Shown here: positions 8,025 through 15,886 of the stretch, piece after piece
Numbering within the stretch: position 1 is the first letter of the stretch
Layout: each line of letters begins with the position of its first letter
Source of the DNA: Penium margaritaceum
Lineage: Eukaryota > Streptophyta > Zygnematophyceae > Desmidiales > Peniaceae
Direction of reading: 5' to 3'
Assembly (NCBI GenBank): GCA_023375785.1
Contig: SZWC01004710.1
Location: forward strand, 19,410-40,131
DNA length: 20,722 bases
Translations under genes and position numbers: made by a program
The notes under the pieces: generated by a model
What the model saw: the letters and a program-made list of their open reading frames with translations, nothing else
Told to the model about the DNA's origin: nothing
The model's database searches: none

Positions 8025-8694
8025 CACTTGGACCTCAAGAACATTTGTCCGTGACATCCAATTGGTTACTGCCTCCACCTTTTATGGGTCCATGGTGATC
8101 CGTCCGCCACCGATGATGTGGCCCAAAAACTTGATCGAAAAGCAACCAAATTCTGCATTTATGGCTTTTTGTACATCTCATTTCCTTGCCAAAATTGAAG
8201 AACATATTGGAGGTTTTTTTGTGCTCCTTTGGGGTTCCGTTGTACACTAGGATGTTGTTGAGATACACGACGATGAAGTCTTCACGATACGGACAAAAAC
8301 ATCTTTTGTTATCACCATGAATGTTGAGTGGGCGTTTGTGAGTCTAAACCACATAATCGTGAACTCGATGTGACCGAATGTTTTGCATAATGCCATTATC
8401 TTGACGTCCTTGTCAGACACCTAGATCTGATGATAATCATTGTGTACGTCAATTTTGGTTAAAAATCTGGCCCTCCATAGTTGGTCAAGAATATCGACTG
8501 TTTACAGTAGTGGGTAGCGGTCATTGACGGAGATGTTATCTAGCACTCGGTCATCGGCGACATCTAATCCTGCACACAATTCCATGGATTTGTGAATCTG
8601 TTTCACGAATACCGAATGCAGGCCTGGATTCACACATTTGGATCCAGGGTCTGGTCACATTTGAGTGTTCGCAAATCCTTTGTTGAGTCCCAGG
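8025..8694 (-). pseudogene. Ty3/gypsy reverse transcriptase fragment
   Basis: Read from 8694 down: VFVKQIHKSMELC (family: LFVKKKDGS.R.C), NDRYPLL, ARFLTKIDVHNDYHQI (family: Y.SKIDLRSGYHQI), FGHIEFTIMWFRLTNAHSTF (family: GHFEF.VMPFGLTNAPATF), then in another frame VYLNNILVYNGTPKEHKK (family: VYLDDILVYS....HL), and FLGHIIGGGRITMDP. The catalytic YLDD reads YLNN, and at least four stops and one frameshift are present, so it is inactive. It continues at 871-533 beyond Copia-A. This is a different superfamily from the two copia elements, with the Ty3-type YxDD box context. Confidence 0.85.
8567..8694. repeat. 128-bp gypsy RT duplication, left copy
   Basis: Collinear with 15195-15322 without any net length difference; I count 32 mismatches in 128. 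It ends at the base before the TG of the Copia-B left LTR, and the other copy starts at the base after the right LTR. Both copies keep the RT frame on the minus strand (VFVKQIHKSM in each). Confidence 0.8.
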
Positions 8695-9266
8695 TGATAT
8701 CTTACATACAGCTTACTGTGACCTCTCAGCTCACGTCCACTGCCTTGCGGACTCCTGATGAGGTGGAGGGCACGGAAGACTGGGGGAGCAGACGCAAGTC
8801 CGACAGTTGCCGAGTAGCTGTACCTAGCCACCAGATACACGCTTGTCATTACTACGCATCCTTACTCCAATCTTGGAGTCCTCACGCCTTGTCCCAAAAC
8901 AATCCAGTTTGATGATGTTTTCGTGTGGTGTGCAATGACTCAATGATGTAGTTTAGTCCTGCTTGCGAACTGGTGTAAGTTAAGTCAAGCATAATGTAGG
9001 CCTAAACTCAGGTTCTAGGCTGGTGTGACATGTGAGGTGTCTCCTCGTGCATTATCGAGCGAGTGTCGAAAAACTTCCTCTCTTCCGCAGACGGGTGGAC
9101 TTAGCTAGCGAGGTCCACCCCATAGGTTCCACCTGCACATTCCTGTGTTTCTCCAACTTGAGACACACACACACACACACACCTCCTTTTGACCTAGCGT
9201 TTGTTCCAAACAGACCACATTGTCAAGGACTATGCAAGGGTGTAAGGGAAGGGGCTACATGGTGTG
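8695..9266 (+). repeat. 5' LTR of Copia-B
   Basis: Starts TGATAT, collinear with 14631-15194 at about 80-85% identity by eye, with shared blocks such as GAGGGCACGGAAGACT and TAGGCCTAAACTCAGGTTCT. The end is set by alignment to the CA at 15193-15194, where this copy has TG, so it is uncertain by a few bases. It holds an AC-dinucleotide run near 9163-9182. Confidence 0.8.
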
Positions 9267-9273
9267 TTTGTAT

Positions 9274-9284
9274 TGGTACCAGAG
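9274..9284 (+). other. Primer binding site of Copia-B
   Basis: TGGTACCAGAG matches the tRNA-iMet site TGGTATCAGAG except for one base and lies seven bases beyond the LTR end. Confidence 0.75.
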
Positions 9285-9970
9285 TAAGACGAGCCAAAGC
9301 TTGACGTGTAGCACGGGAGGAATGCATCGCGATCCTAGGAAGGCCCCTTGAACAGCAGCCACTTTGACGGCAAAGCTGAACAGCGCCTGCGCAGAGGAGA
9401 AGCGATAGCAGTCGCGGTGGCGACTGCTTGCAATAGCGACGGCAGTGGCTGTGCGACACAACAGTGGGCCGTAGCAAAAGCCGACTGCTACAACAGGGAT
9501 CAACAAATGTAGTGGTGGCCGAGAAGCCACAGTGTCAACGACGGCTATGCGGAGAAGCTACTTAAGCTACGGCGTTGTGCAGGGGCAAAGAGTAGTAGTA
9601 TTCAATGACTACAGCATTGTGTACAGTCGTGGTGACAGCTGCGCAGCCGCAGCAACGACTGCAATTGTGAAGTGCAGCATGTGCAACAGGGGTGGTGTGT
9701 TACAATGGGCAGCAACAGCAGCAGCCCATGGCTGTGAAATTTTGTAGCACCCGCAGCAATGGCAGCTGAGGCACCAGCCCGTTGTACGTTTATATGGTGA
9801 CAAAGGCTACACATAGCATCACTAACAACAGAGCAGCAGCAGCAGCAGGAGCATTGACAGCGCCAGCAGCGACGGCGCTTTGCCATCGGACTTGGTTTGC
9901 TATTCCCTTCCCCTTGCTGGCCGGGCTCCCCTTTCATCCTGGGTTGGGTGGGCATGGTACACACTTTTGA
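9285..9970 (+). other. Copia-B leader with GCA triplet runs; no gene
   Basis: No Gag or other protein is recognisable. GCA/CAG triplets are frequent (for example 9641-9730 and a pure GCA run at about 9834-9848). This mirrors the triplet-rich leader of Copia-A at the same place. Confidence 0.6.
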
Positions 9971-9978
9971 CGGCCAAG

Positions 9979-10281
9979 GCCCCTTCTAGATTTCCCACGC
10001 CCATTGTGGCGGGGGAAACACTGCCGAGTTTTTTTGGGCAGCGTGGGGGGGTTCCATTGGCGATTTCCAGGATAAAATAGGCCCCTACAAGATTTCCCAT
10101 GCCCACTGGGGCGGGATGAATACTCCAAAAGTTTTTCGGTAGCATGGGGGGACTCCATTGGCGATTTCTATGTTGAAAAAGGCCTCGACATTGAATCCAT
10201 GCCCAATGGGGCGGGGTAAACATTGCCGAAGTTTTTGGCAGCGGCTCCCACCCAATGGCAGTGCCGATGACAATAGTACCT
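9979..10281 (+). repeat. Three tandem copies of a 101-bp unit
   Basis: Units start at 9979, 10080 and 10181 with GGCC(C/T)C, followed by ATTTCCCA.GCCCA, GGGGCGGG, then GTTTTT.GG.AGC, TCCATTGGCGATTTC in units one and two, with the third unit cut short. The start-to-start distance is 101 bp both times. 101 is not a multiple of three, so this is not a conserved protein repeat. Confidence 0.75.
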
Positions 10282-10720
10282 GCTTGCGACACTACACTTG
10301 TCGACATGCCCAAGGACCCAACTGCCAGAGTCGGCAGCACCAGCTACACTACGGATGCTGGCGTTGCCGTCTGCATCTTGATAGGCGGCACACCGGGCAT
10401 AATGCCGAATGAATCCCCGTCTAGCCCAAGCGTTGTGGCACGTGGCCTGTATGAGCTATGAGAGGAGCAGGCTCAGCAGTCTGAACAGATGGCCAAGAAG
10501 ATGGCAGATCTGTTCAAGCTCTTTTGCGATGCAATTCAGCCACAGGACTAGTAACAGCAGCAACAACAACAACAACAACCACAAAAGCAATAACAGCTGA
10601 GCCAAGGCGTCCCACTGTTGGGTCTGTCAAACCCGTGACGTGCATTCGGGATGGTGGCGGTAGAGCACAGTGCGTTGTTGACTCTATGGAATTGTTCGTC
10701 ATATGTGATAGTGATGGTCT
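10255..10720 (+). pseudogene. Possible gag remnant of Copia-B
   Basis: Broken frames in the position of gag. One piece reads QAQQSEQMAKKMADLFKLF, a likely amphipathic helix, then PQD, two stops, a CAA-encoded glutamine tract (about 10558-10578), and then HCWVCQTRDVH, which recalls a nucleocapsid zinc knuckle but has C-x2-C-x5-H and no clear last Cys in frame. I do not recognise a Gag core domain. The call rests mainly on position and may be wrong. Confidence 0.3.
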
Positions 10721-10749
10721 GTCATCTGCCTTTTGCCGCTATGTGCATG

Positions 10750-11100
10750 GGTCATGACGACCTGTCATGGCTTGATGAGTCACAAGCACGTGTCGCCCTT
10801 GAAGTTCAGCGGTCATCTGCTGAGCAACCCTTGCTAATTACCTGTACGGTCAGAAGGTGTTCTGTCACCTCGCCAGAGCATGTGACGGATGCCACTTGGT
10901 TCCTAGATTCAGATGCCACCCATCACATGACATGCCGCTACGTGATTTTTTTGTGCTTGGTCCTGTTAGCTCTGTGCGGTCTGTGCAGACGGCTGCTGGG
11001 CATTAGGTGCCTATCCAGGGTGAGGGTGTAGTGCAACTCCATGGGCCGTTAGGGTTGTTTTACATCTCCAACATGCCATATGTGCCTAATCTATAACTCA
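10750..11100 (+). pseudogene. Copia-B pol: aspartic protease remnant
   Basis: TWFLDSDATHHMT is the copia protease active site with Asp in place of the Gly of DSGA, which should disable it. It is preceded by DDLSWLDESQARVAL, comparable to DAAWIEDWQ in Copia-A. After a frameshift, FFVLGPVSSVRSVQTA, IQGEGVVQLHGP and YISNMPYVPNL follow, matching the second half of the Copia-A protease (LGPVGDVRHVRTG, VQGVGVVRFVGP, LSDVLFVPAL). Several stops occur. Confidence 0.78.
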
Positions 11101-12150
11101 ACCTACTGTCTGGACGTGCGTGCACGCGAATGGGCCTGAGTGTCGCGTTCACTGGTGAGGATGTCACAATCTCTGTTTACGCTACCGCTAAAGAAGTGCT
11201 CCATGGCAAGGCAGTTGGCGACTTGTACCATGTATTTGACTGTCCCATGTCTTTTCCCATCTCCACTTCCCCCACTGCATGAGTGTTTGTGACAGGAACG
11301 CCGTCTCTTGAGCACCAGCACCTACTTTACAAATTGTTGTGCCATATCCACCTAGATGCAGAAGATCGCCTGATTCCCACAAACCTTGCACTCGGTCGTA
11401 ATGCAGCGTCCTTTGAGGTGCCGCCTAAAACCGATTGCCTGTAGTGCGCTCAAGGAAAGATGCATCGTGCCACATACCCTCTGTTTGACTCATGAGCTCT
11501 AAAACCCCTCGAGTTTGTTCACTCTGATCTCCTAGGATCCCTCCCCATAGAGTTCTAGGAAGACAGAGGTAGGTACTTCTTGACAATCACGGACGACTTC
11601 ACGCGCATCTGCTGGATTTTTAGTTTGTATCTGAAAAGCAACGCTGCACTCGCAGTGCGCACGTGGCTTGTTATGACCGAATGCTAGTCCGTCCATCGTC
11701 TCTAGAACTTCCGCTCTGATCGGGGTGGTGAGTTCATTGGGGACATGGACCGGTAATATGCCAAAGTGGGTGTGTTTCACAACCTCTCCGTCCCCGCCAC
11801 GTACCAGTAGAATGGCGTGTCTGAGCGCTGGAACTGCACCATGAAGGATGCGGTTTGCTTTATGCGGGTGGACAGCGGCATGCCTGAAGCATTCGCTTTT
11901 GGGGGCATGGCCAACATGACATGGGTCTGGAACTGGATCCCTCACAACCCCCTCCCTAGCACACACACCCCATACCAACTATGGTGCGGGTGTCGTGCCG
12001 ACCTTCGACTTGCGCATGTCTGGGGATCTTTTGCTTGCATCTAATTGACACCAGAATAGGATGGGTCCAAGTTCTCCCCCCACGGTCGAGTCTGTGTGTT
12101 TCTGGGCGTGGCTTCACGCTCCAATTCATGGCGCTTCTGGGACCCTAGTC
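11101..12150 (+). pseudogene. Copia-B pol: integrase remnant
   Basis: GAG-pre-integrase and zinc finger parts are visible as LLYKLLCHIHLD and CAQGKMHRATYP, with one of the zinc Cys positions disturbed by a stop (DCL, stop, CAQG). The DDE core keeps VHSDLLGSL, FRSDRGGEF and NGVSERWNC, so all three acidic residues remain. HNPLPS.HTPYQLWCG and ADLRLAHVWGSFACI follow, then after two stops the tail FLGVASRSNSWRFWDPSQW and VESRDALLFERL (to ~12200). At least seven in-frame stops make it dead. Where Copia-A has TAG at 4097, this copy keeps the Trp (LWCG). Confidence 0.85.
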
Positions 12151-12199
12151 AGTGGCGCACTGTCGAGTCTCGAGATGCGCTTTTATTTGAGCGCCTCTC

Positions 12200-13010
12200 C
12201 TTTCGTAATCTGCCCATCGGTGGAACCCTGTAGTCACATTCCCCTTGGTGTGGTGCGATCTCTCGTGCACAGGGGTGGGGCTGACCGATGTTGCTACCCC
12301 GGTCACCCGGGGCGCAACTGGTCTGTCCCACACGCCAGCTGGGTCACGTGTAGTGTCCATCTCACTTGTGATGCCCACACCACCTCTCCCGACCGTGTCT
12401 CTTGTGTCATCAGCCCCTCCTCTCTTCCCGTCGCCTATGTCAACTACTGAATCCTTGGTGCCATCATCCACACCTGCATCACCAACATCGACTCCTACGT
12501 CGTTTGTGTCATTACCACTTGTGTTGCCAGCGCGGCAAGTCGATTCGTTGGTGTCGTCATCCTCCTCCGTCTCCCAAGTCAGCACATTGGTACTACTTGA
12601 TACGTCTCAAGTATTGTCGGTGCTTGATGCATTTCCACCTCCTATTCTACCTGCATCGTCTCCAGAGTCCTACAGACGAGGTGAGGGTGGGTGCCTTCGT
12701 CCACGTCCTACTTGTAGTGTATGCAGTGGAGACCCCAAATCCAGGGCCATGGGCTTCTGTACGCAGGGATTCACGAGATTTCACCCTGACTATGATACAG
12801 GCCTCACGCTTCTTGCTCACGAGTGACGACTTGTAGTCGACTCCGCAGAATCCACCGTCACTATCGGCCCTCCGTCTGTGGTCTATGCCTTTGCCACGCA
12901 AAGTGGAGCCACTATGGCCCCAGACCCCAGTGTGGTGGTAATGGCGCCAGATCCCAGCACACTGGGCCAGGCCCTGGCCGGTCCTGATGCGATCCTGTGT
13001 TGCGCAGCAT
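12200..13010 (+). pseudogene. Copia-B pol: Ser/Pro-rich linker between integrase and RT
   Basis: A low-complexity stretch, one frame of which (12245-12640) is rich in Ser, Pro, Thr and Val (for example PPLPTVSLVSSAPPLFPSPM). It occupies the position of the Ser/Pro/Ala linker in Copia-A. No domain is recognisable and the frames are broken. Confidence 0.6.
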
Positions 13011-13931
13011 GCTAGGCTGAGCTGGCAGCCGTCGATGAGCATTGGGTTTACGACCTTGTAAACTTGTCGCACGGACAAAAGGCTGTTCAGGTGAAGTGGG
13101 TCTTACGGAAGAAGCTTAAACCAGACAAAATGGTCGACCAATACAAAGCGTGACTGGCTGCGAAGGAATTCTCTTAGGTGGAGGGGATTGGCTTCACCGA
13201 CACCTTGACACCAATTGGACGCACGACCATGACCATAGGCCTGCTGTCCTAGGTAGCCGAGCACGACTGGGAACTCCACCAGATGGATGAAATCAAAGCA
13301 TTTTGACATGGGAAGCTGGACGATGAGATCTAAATGGCCCAACCCCCAGGGTTCGAGGATAACAGTGGCCGGTTGTGGCGACAGCGGAAGGCAATGCATA
13401 TCCTAAAGAATTCACCTAGGTGCTGGAACAAAGAGATCACTGGCACGCTCCTACGAGCCGTCAATGCCCAGAGCGCGGCAAACCCATCGCTCTTTTGTCT
13501 CCTAGACTCTTGCGCCACTTACGCCCATTCTGGTCTACGTTGACGACCTTCTGATCGCTTTATCTGATTTGAAGGCTGTCAAAGCAACCAAGGGACTGCT
13601 GCAATTGATATACAAATTGAAAGACCTGGGAGAGGCTAGAGTGTTTTTGGGCATGCAGAATGTGCGCGATCGCGCTCAACAGACGCTCTTGGTCCATCAG
13701 GAGCAGTGTTTCCTCTCTCTAGGGGAGCGCTTTACCGAGCTACTTATCGACGTGCACACGGCATCAACCCCAACCACTCCTGACAGTCAGGATGCTCTGA
13801 AGGTCACCGATTCAGCACAGCTGAGGGAGCTAGTCAACGTGACCCTGTACTTGCGATTCATTGGTTCGCTCATGTACCTTACCACGACGACATGGCCAGA
13901 CACAGCCTTCACTGTCAACCTGCTCGTGTAG
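13011..13931 (+). pseudogene. Copia-B pol: reverse transcriptase remnant
   Basis: Fingers and palm: VKWVLRKKLKPDKMVDQYKA, then HDWELHQMDEIKAF (first catalytic Asp region), QPPGFEDNSGRLW, NSPRCWNKEITGTL. The catalytic VYVDDLLIAL is intact at 13536-13547 but in another frame. The C-terminal part at 13569-13931 reads YKLKDLGEARVFLGMQ and RFIGSLMYL. Several stops (for example TAG and TGA at 13152-13175, TGA in place of the Leu of AFLHG) and frameshifts prevent expression. Copia-B keeps HDWEL, where Copia-A has HD-stop-EL. Confidence 0.85.
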
Positions 13932-14519
13932 TTCTCATTGGCACTACGCACACAACTTTTGGAGGCAGCCCTCCAGTGCGTTCGGAACGTCGTGCCCATC
14001 GCTCGGATCAGACTTCACTACCGTGGGGAGGCCCCTGTGGTTCTCACCGGGTATGCAGACCGTGACTGGTTATGGAGCCCAGACTTCAAGAGCCGCACTG
14101 GCTACATATTCCTCATTGGAGGAACTGTCGTCTTGTGGTGCAGAGGCAAGCAGGGCTGCATTGCTCGCAGCACCGCCGAAGGAAAGCCTGTAGCTTTGGG
14201 TGCTGGCGCAACCGAGATTATGTGGTAAGTGCGTCTGTTGCGTGAACTGCGTCAGTCCATGCCCCCCGTTGTGCTTTGGTGTGACAATGAAAGTGCAAAG
14301 GCCATCACGGAAAACTCCACTGTACTTCATGCATGCACAAAGCACATCAACGTTGAGGACCATTACATCCAAGATCTGGTGGATCGAGGTGAGATTCAGG
14401 TCGTGTGGGTTGGCACCAACTCATAGCGGGCTGATTTTGTGACAAAGGCCATTAGCTGTACGAAGTTTCTTGCGGCCGTACATTCTGTGGGATTGTACCC
14501 TACTTGTACTATGGATTGA
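13932..14519 (+). pseudogene. Copia-B pol: RNase H remnant and pol end
   Basis: YADRDWLWSPDFKSRTGYIFL (catalytic Asp), GKQGCIARSTAEGKPVALGAG (usual EAEY changed to EGKP), then after a TAA RLLRELRQSM, LWCDNESAKAI, CTKHINVEDHYI, and after a TAG RADFVTKAIS. The frame ends with TGA at 14517-14519, about 100 bp before the polypurine tract. The changed EAEY motif suggests that the active site is lost. Confidence 0.85.
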
Positions 14520-14621
14520 CCTGTGCTCTTGAGCTATGTCTGTTTTCATTCACCATCGGTGTGCTTGTGTTGTTGCTTGCATCAATTCTGTTACGTTGAT
14601 GGTCATGTTCACCATGTGGTC

Positions 14622-14630
14622 ATGGGGAAG
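14622..14630 (+). other. Polypurine tract of Copia-B
   Basis: ATGGGGAAG directly before the TG that starts the right LTR. It fixes that LTR start independently of the LTR alignment. Confidence 0.75.
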
Positions 14631-15194
14631 TGATATTGTACATGAATCTTACTATGACCTCTCGGCTCACATCCATTGCCTTGCAAACTCCTGATGAGGC
14701 TGAGGGCACGGAAGACTAGGGGAGCAGACGCGAGTCCAACAATTGCCGAGGAGCGGAATCCAGCCACCGGATACACACTCGTCATTACAACGTGTCCTTG
14801 CTCCATTCTTGGAGTGCTGACGCTTTGTCCCAAGCCAATGCAGTTTCATGTTGTTTGTGTGTGGTCTGCAGTGACTCAGTGACCTAGTTTAGTCTTGCTT
14901 GTGAACTGGTGTTAGTTTAGAAAAGCATAGTGTAGGCCTAAACTCAGGTTCTGGGCTGGTGTGACATGTGATATGTTTGCTCATGCATTATCGAGCGAGT
15001 GCCGGTGAGCTCCCTCTGGCCGGCAGACGGGTGGACTCGGCAAGTGAGTTCCACCCCATAGGTTTCACCTTTACGTTCGTGCATTTCTCACTCTAACTTG
15101 ACACAGACACCTCCGTTTGACCTATTGTTTGTTCCAGCCAGACCACACTATCAAGGACTGCGCAAGGGTGTGAGGGAAGGGGGTGTAGGGTGCA
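14631..15194 (+). repeat. 3' LTR of Copia-B
   Basis: TGATAT...GGTGCA. Collinear with 8695-9266. The CA end at 15193-15194 is followed directly by the gypsy-derived duplication. Confidence 0.8.
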
Positions 15195-15322
15195 AGCCTA
15201 CACACAAATCCATGGATTTGTGAATTTGTTTCACAAATACAGAACGAGGATCCGGATTTGTGAATCTGGATCCACGGTCAGGTAACACTTGGGTATTTGC
15301 GAATCCTCTACCGAGTCTTAGG
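15195..15322 (-). pseudogene. 128-bp gypsy RT duplication, right copy
   Basis: Minus strand keeps an open frame through the N-terminal part of gypsy RT: RGFANTQVLPDRGSRFTNP, then SVFVKQIHKSMDLC. It corresponds base for base to 8567-8694 and ends at a G-run. No further gypsy homology is seen to the right. Confidence 0.8.
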
Positions 15323-15343
15323 AGGGGGGGAGGGGGGGGAGGG
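15321..15343. other. G-rich tract, G-quadruplex candidate
   Basis: Runs of 2, 7, 8 and 3 G separated by single A bases. It lies directly at the outer end of the gypsy duplication. Confidence 0.6.
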
Positions 15344-15886
15344 AGTTACTCGGGGGATTTGGTTCAAACTCTAGTCTAGTCCTCGGGCCGGAGCACAAAA
15401 TCACATTTTTAAATAGTTGAATGTTTGCTTCACCGCTCGCACCCAAAAAACACTTTTGATGGCAGAAATCTATGCCCGCTCCCATGTCGTGTGACCCGTG
15501 GATGCTAGTGTTGTGTCCACTACAATGTGAATTTTCTTTACTTTCTTTTGGTTGATAATCGACCTGCTGCTACCTGGCTGGTCACGAATAGATTCGTGAC
15601 CAACCACGTGTATCACCCCAAAAACAAGAAATTGGCAATGCCCGATGCATGTACCTAGTCAATGGCGGTTTGGCGCCTTAAATGGTCGCAATGTTTGGTT
15701 TTATACCCCATCTGACTCCAGGTTTGAACGTTAAGTCATAGCATAAAGCACTTCATTGGTGGACAAAGCCCCATGGGTCAATGCCGATGCTACTCATGCG
15801 GACGAATAGTCCGACAGTGACTCCAAATAGGAAAAGTAGGAACAGATTGGTGACAAGCACAAACATCGTGACTCCTTTGTGTAGGG
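15344..15886. other. No gene seen; one perfect palindrome
   Basis: No protein match on either strand. The only structure I see is the inverted repeat at 15579-15602. It may contain the 5' end of the hAT element that follows, but I cannot identify a terminal inverted repeat. Confidence 0.5.
15579..15602. repeat. Perfect 11-bp inverted repeat
   Basis: TGGTCACGAAT, spacer AG, then its exact reverse complement. Confidence 0.8.

Larger units (their letters stand above)
8695..15194 (+). mobile_element. Ty1/copia LTR retrotransposon Copia-B, decayed
   Basis: About 6.5 kb, left to right: LTR (8695-9266), primer site (9274-9284), leader with GCA triplets and 101-bp tandem repeats, possible gag remnant (10255-10720), protease, integrase, RT, RNase H (ending 14519), polypurine tract (14622-14630), LTR (14631-15194). 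Domain order marks it as Ty1/copia. It is related to Copia-A through pol (shared phrases such as ADLRLA.VWGS and QPPGFED) but the LTRs are unrelated. Many stops, frameshifts and roughly 16% LTR divergence over the part compared show it is older than Copia-A. It lacks a 5-bp target duplication; instead a 128-bp duplication flanks it. Confidence 0.85.

Noticed and set aside
8690..15199. Ordinary 5-bp target duplication for Copia-B
   Set aside because: The five bases before 8695 (CCAGG) and after 15194 (AGCCT) do not match.
14631..15202. Longer right LTR of Copia-B ending at the CA of CTACA (15202)
   Set aside because: The gypsy duplication aligns from 15195 onward, and base-for-base LTR alignment supports an end at 15194.
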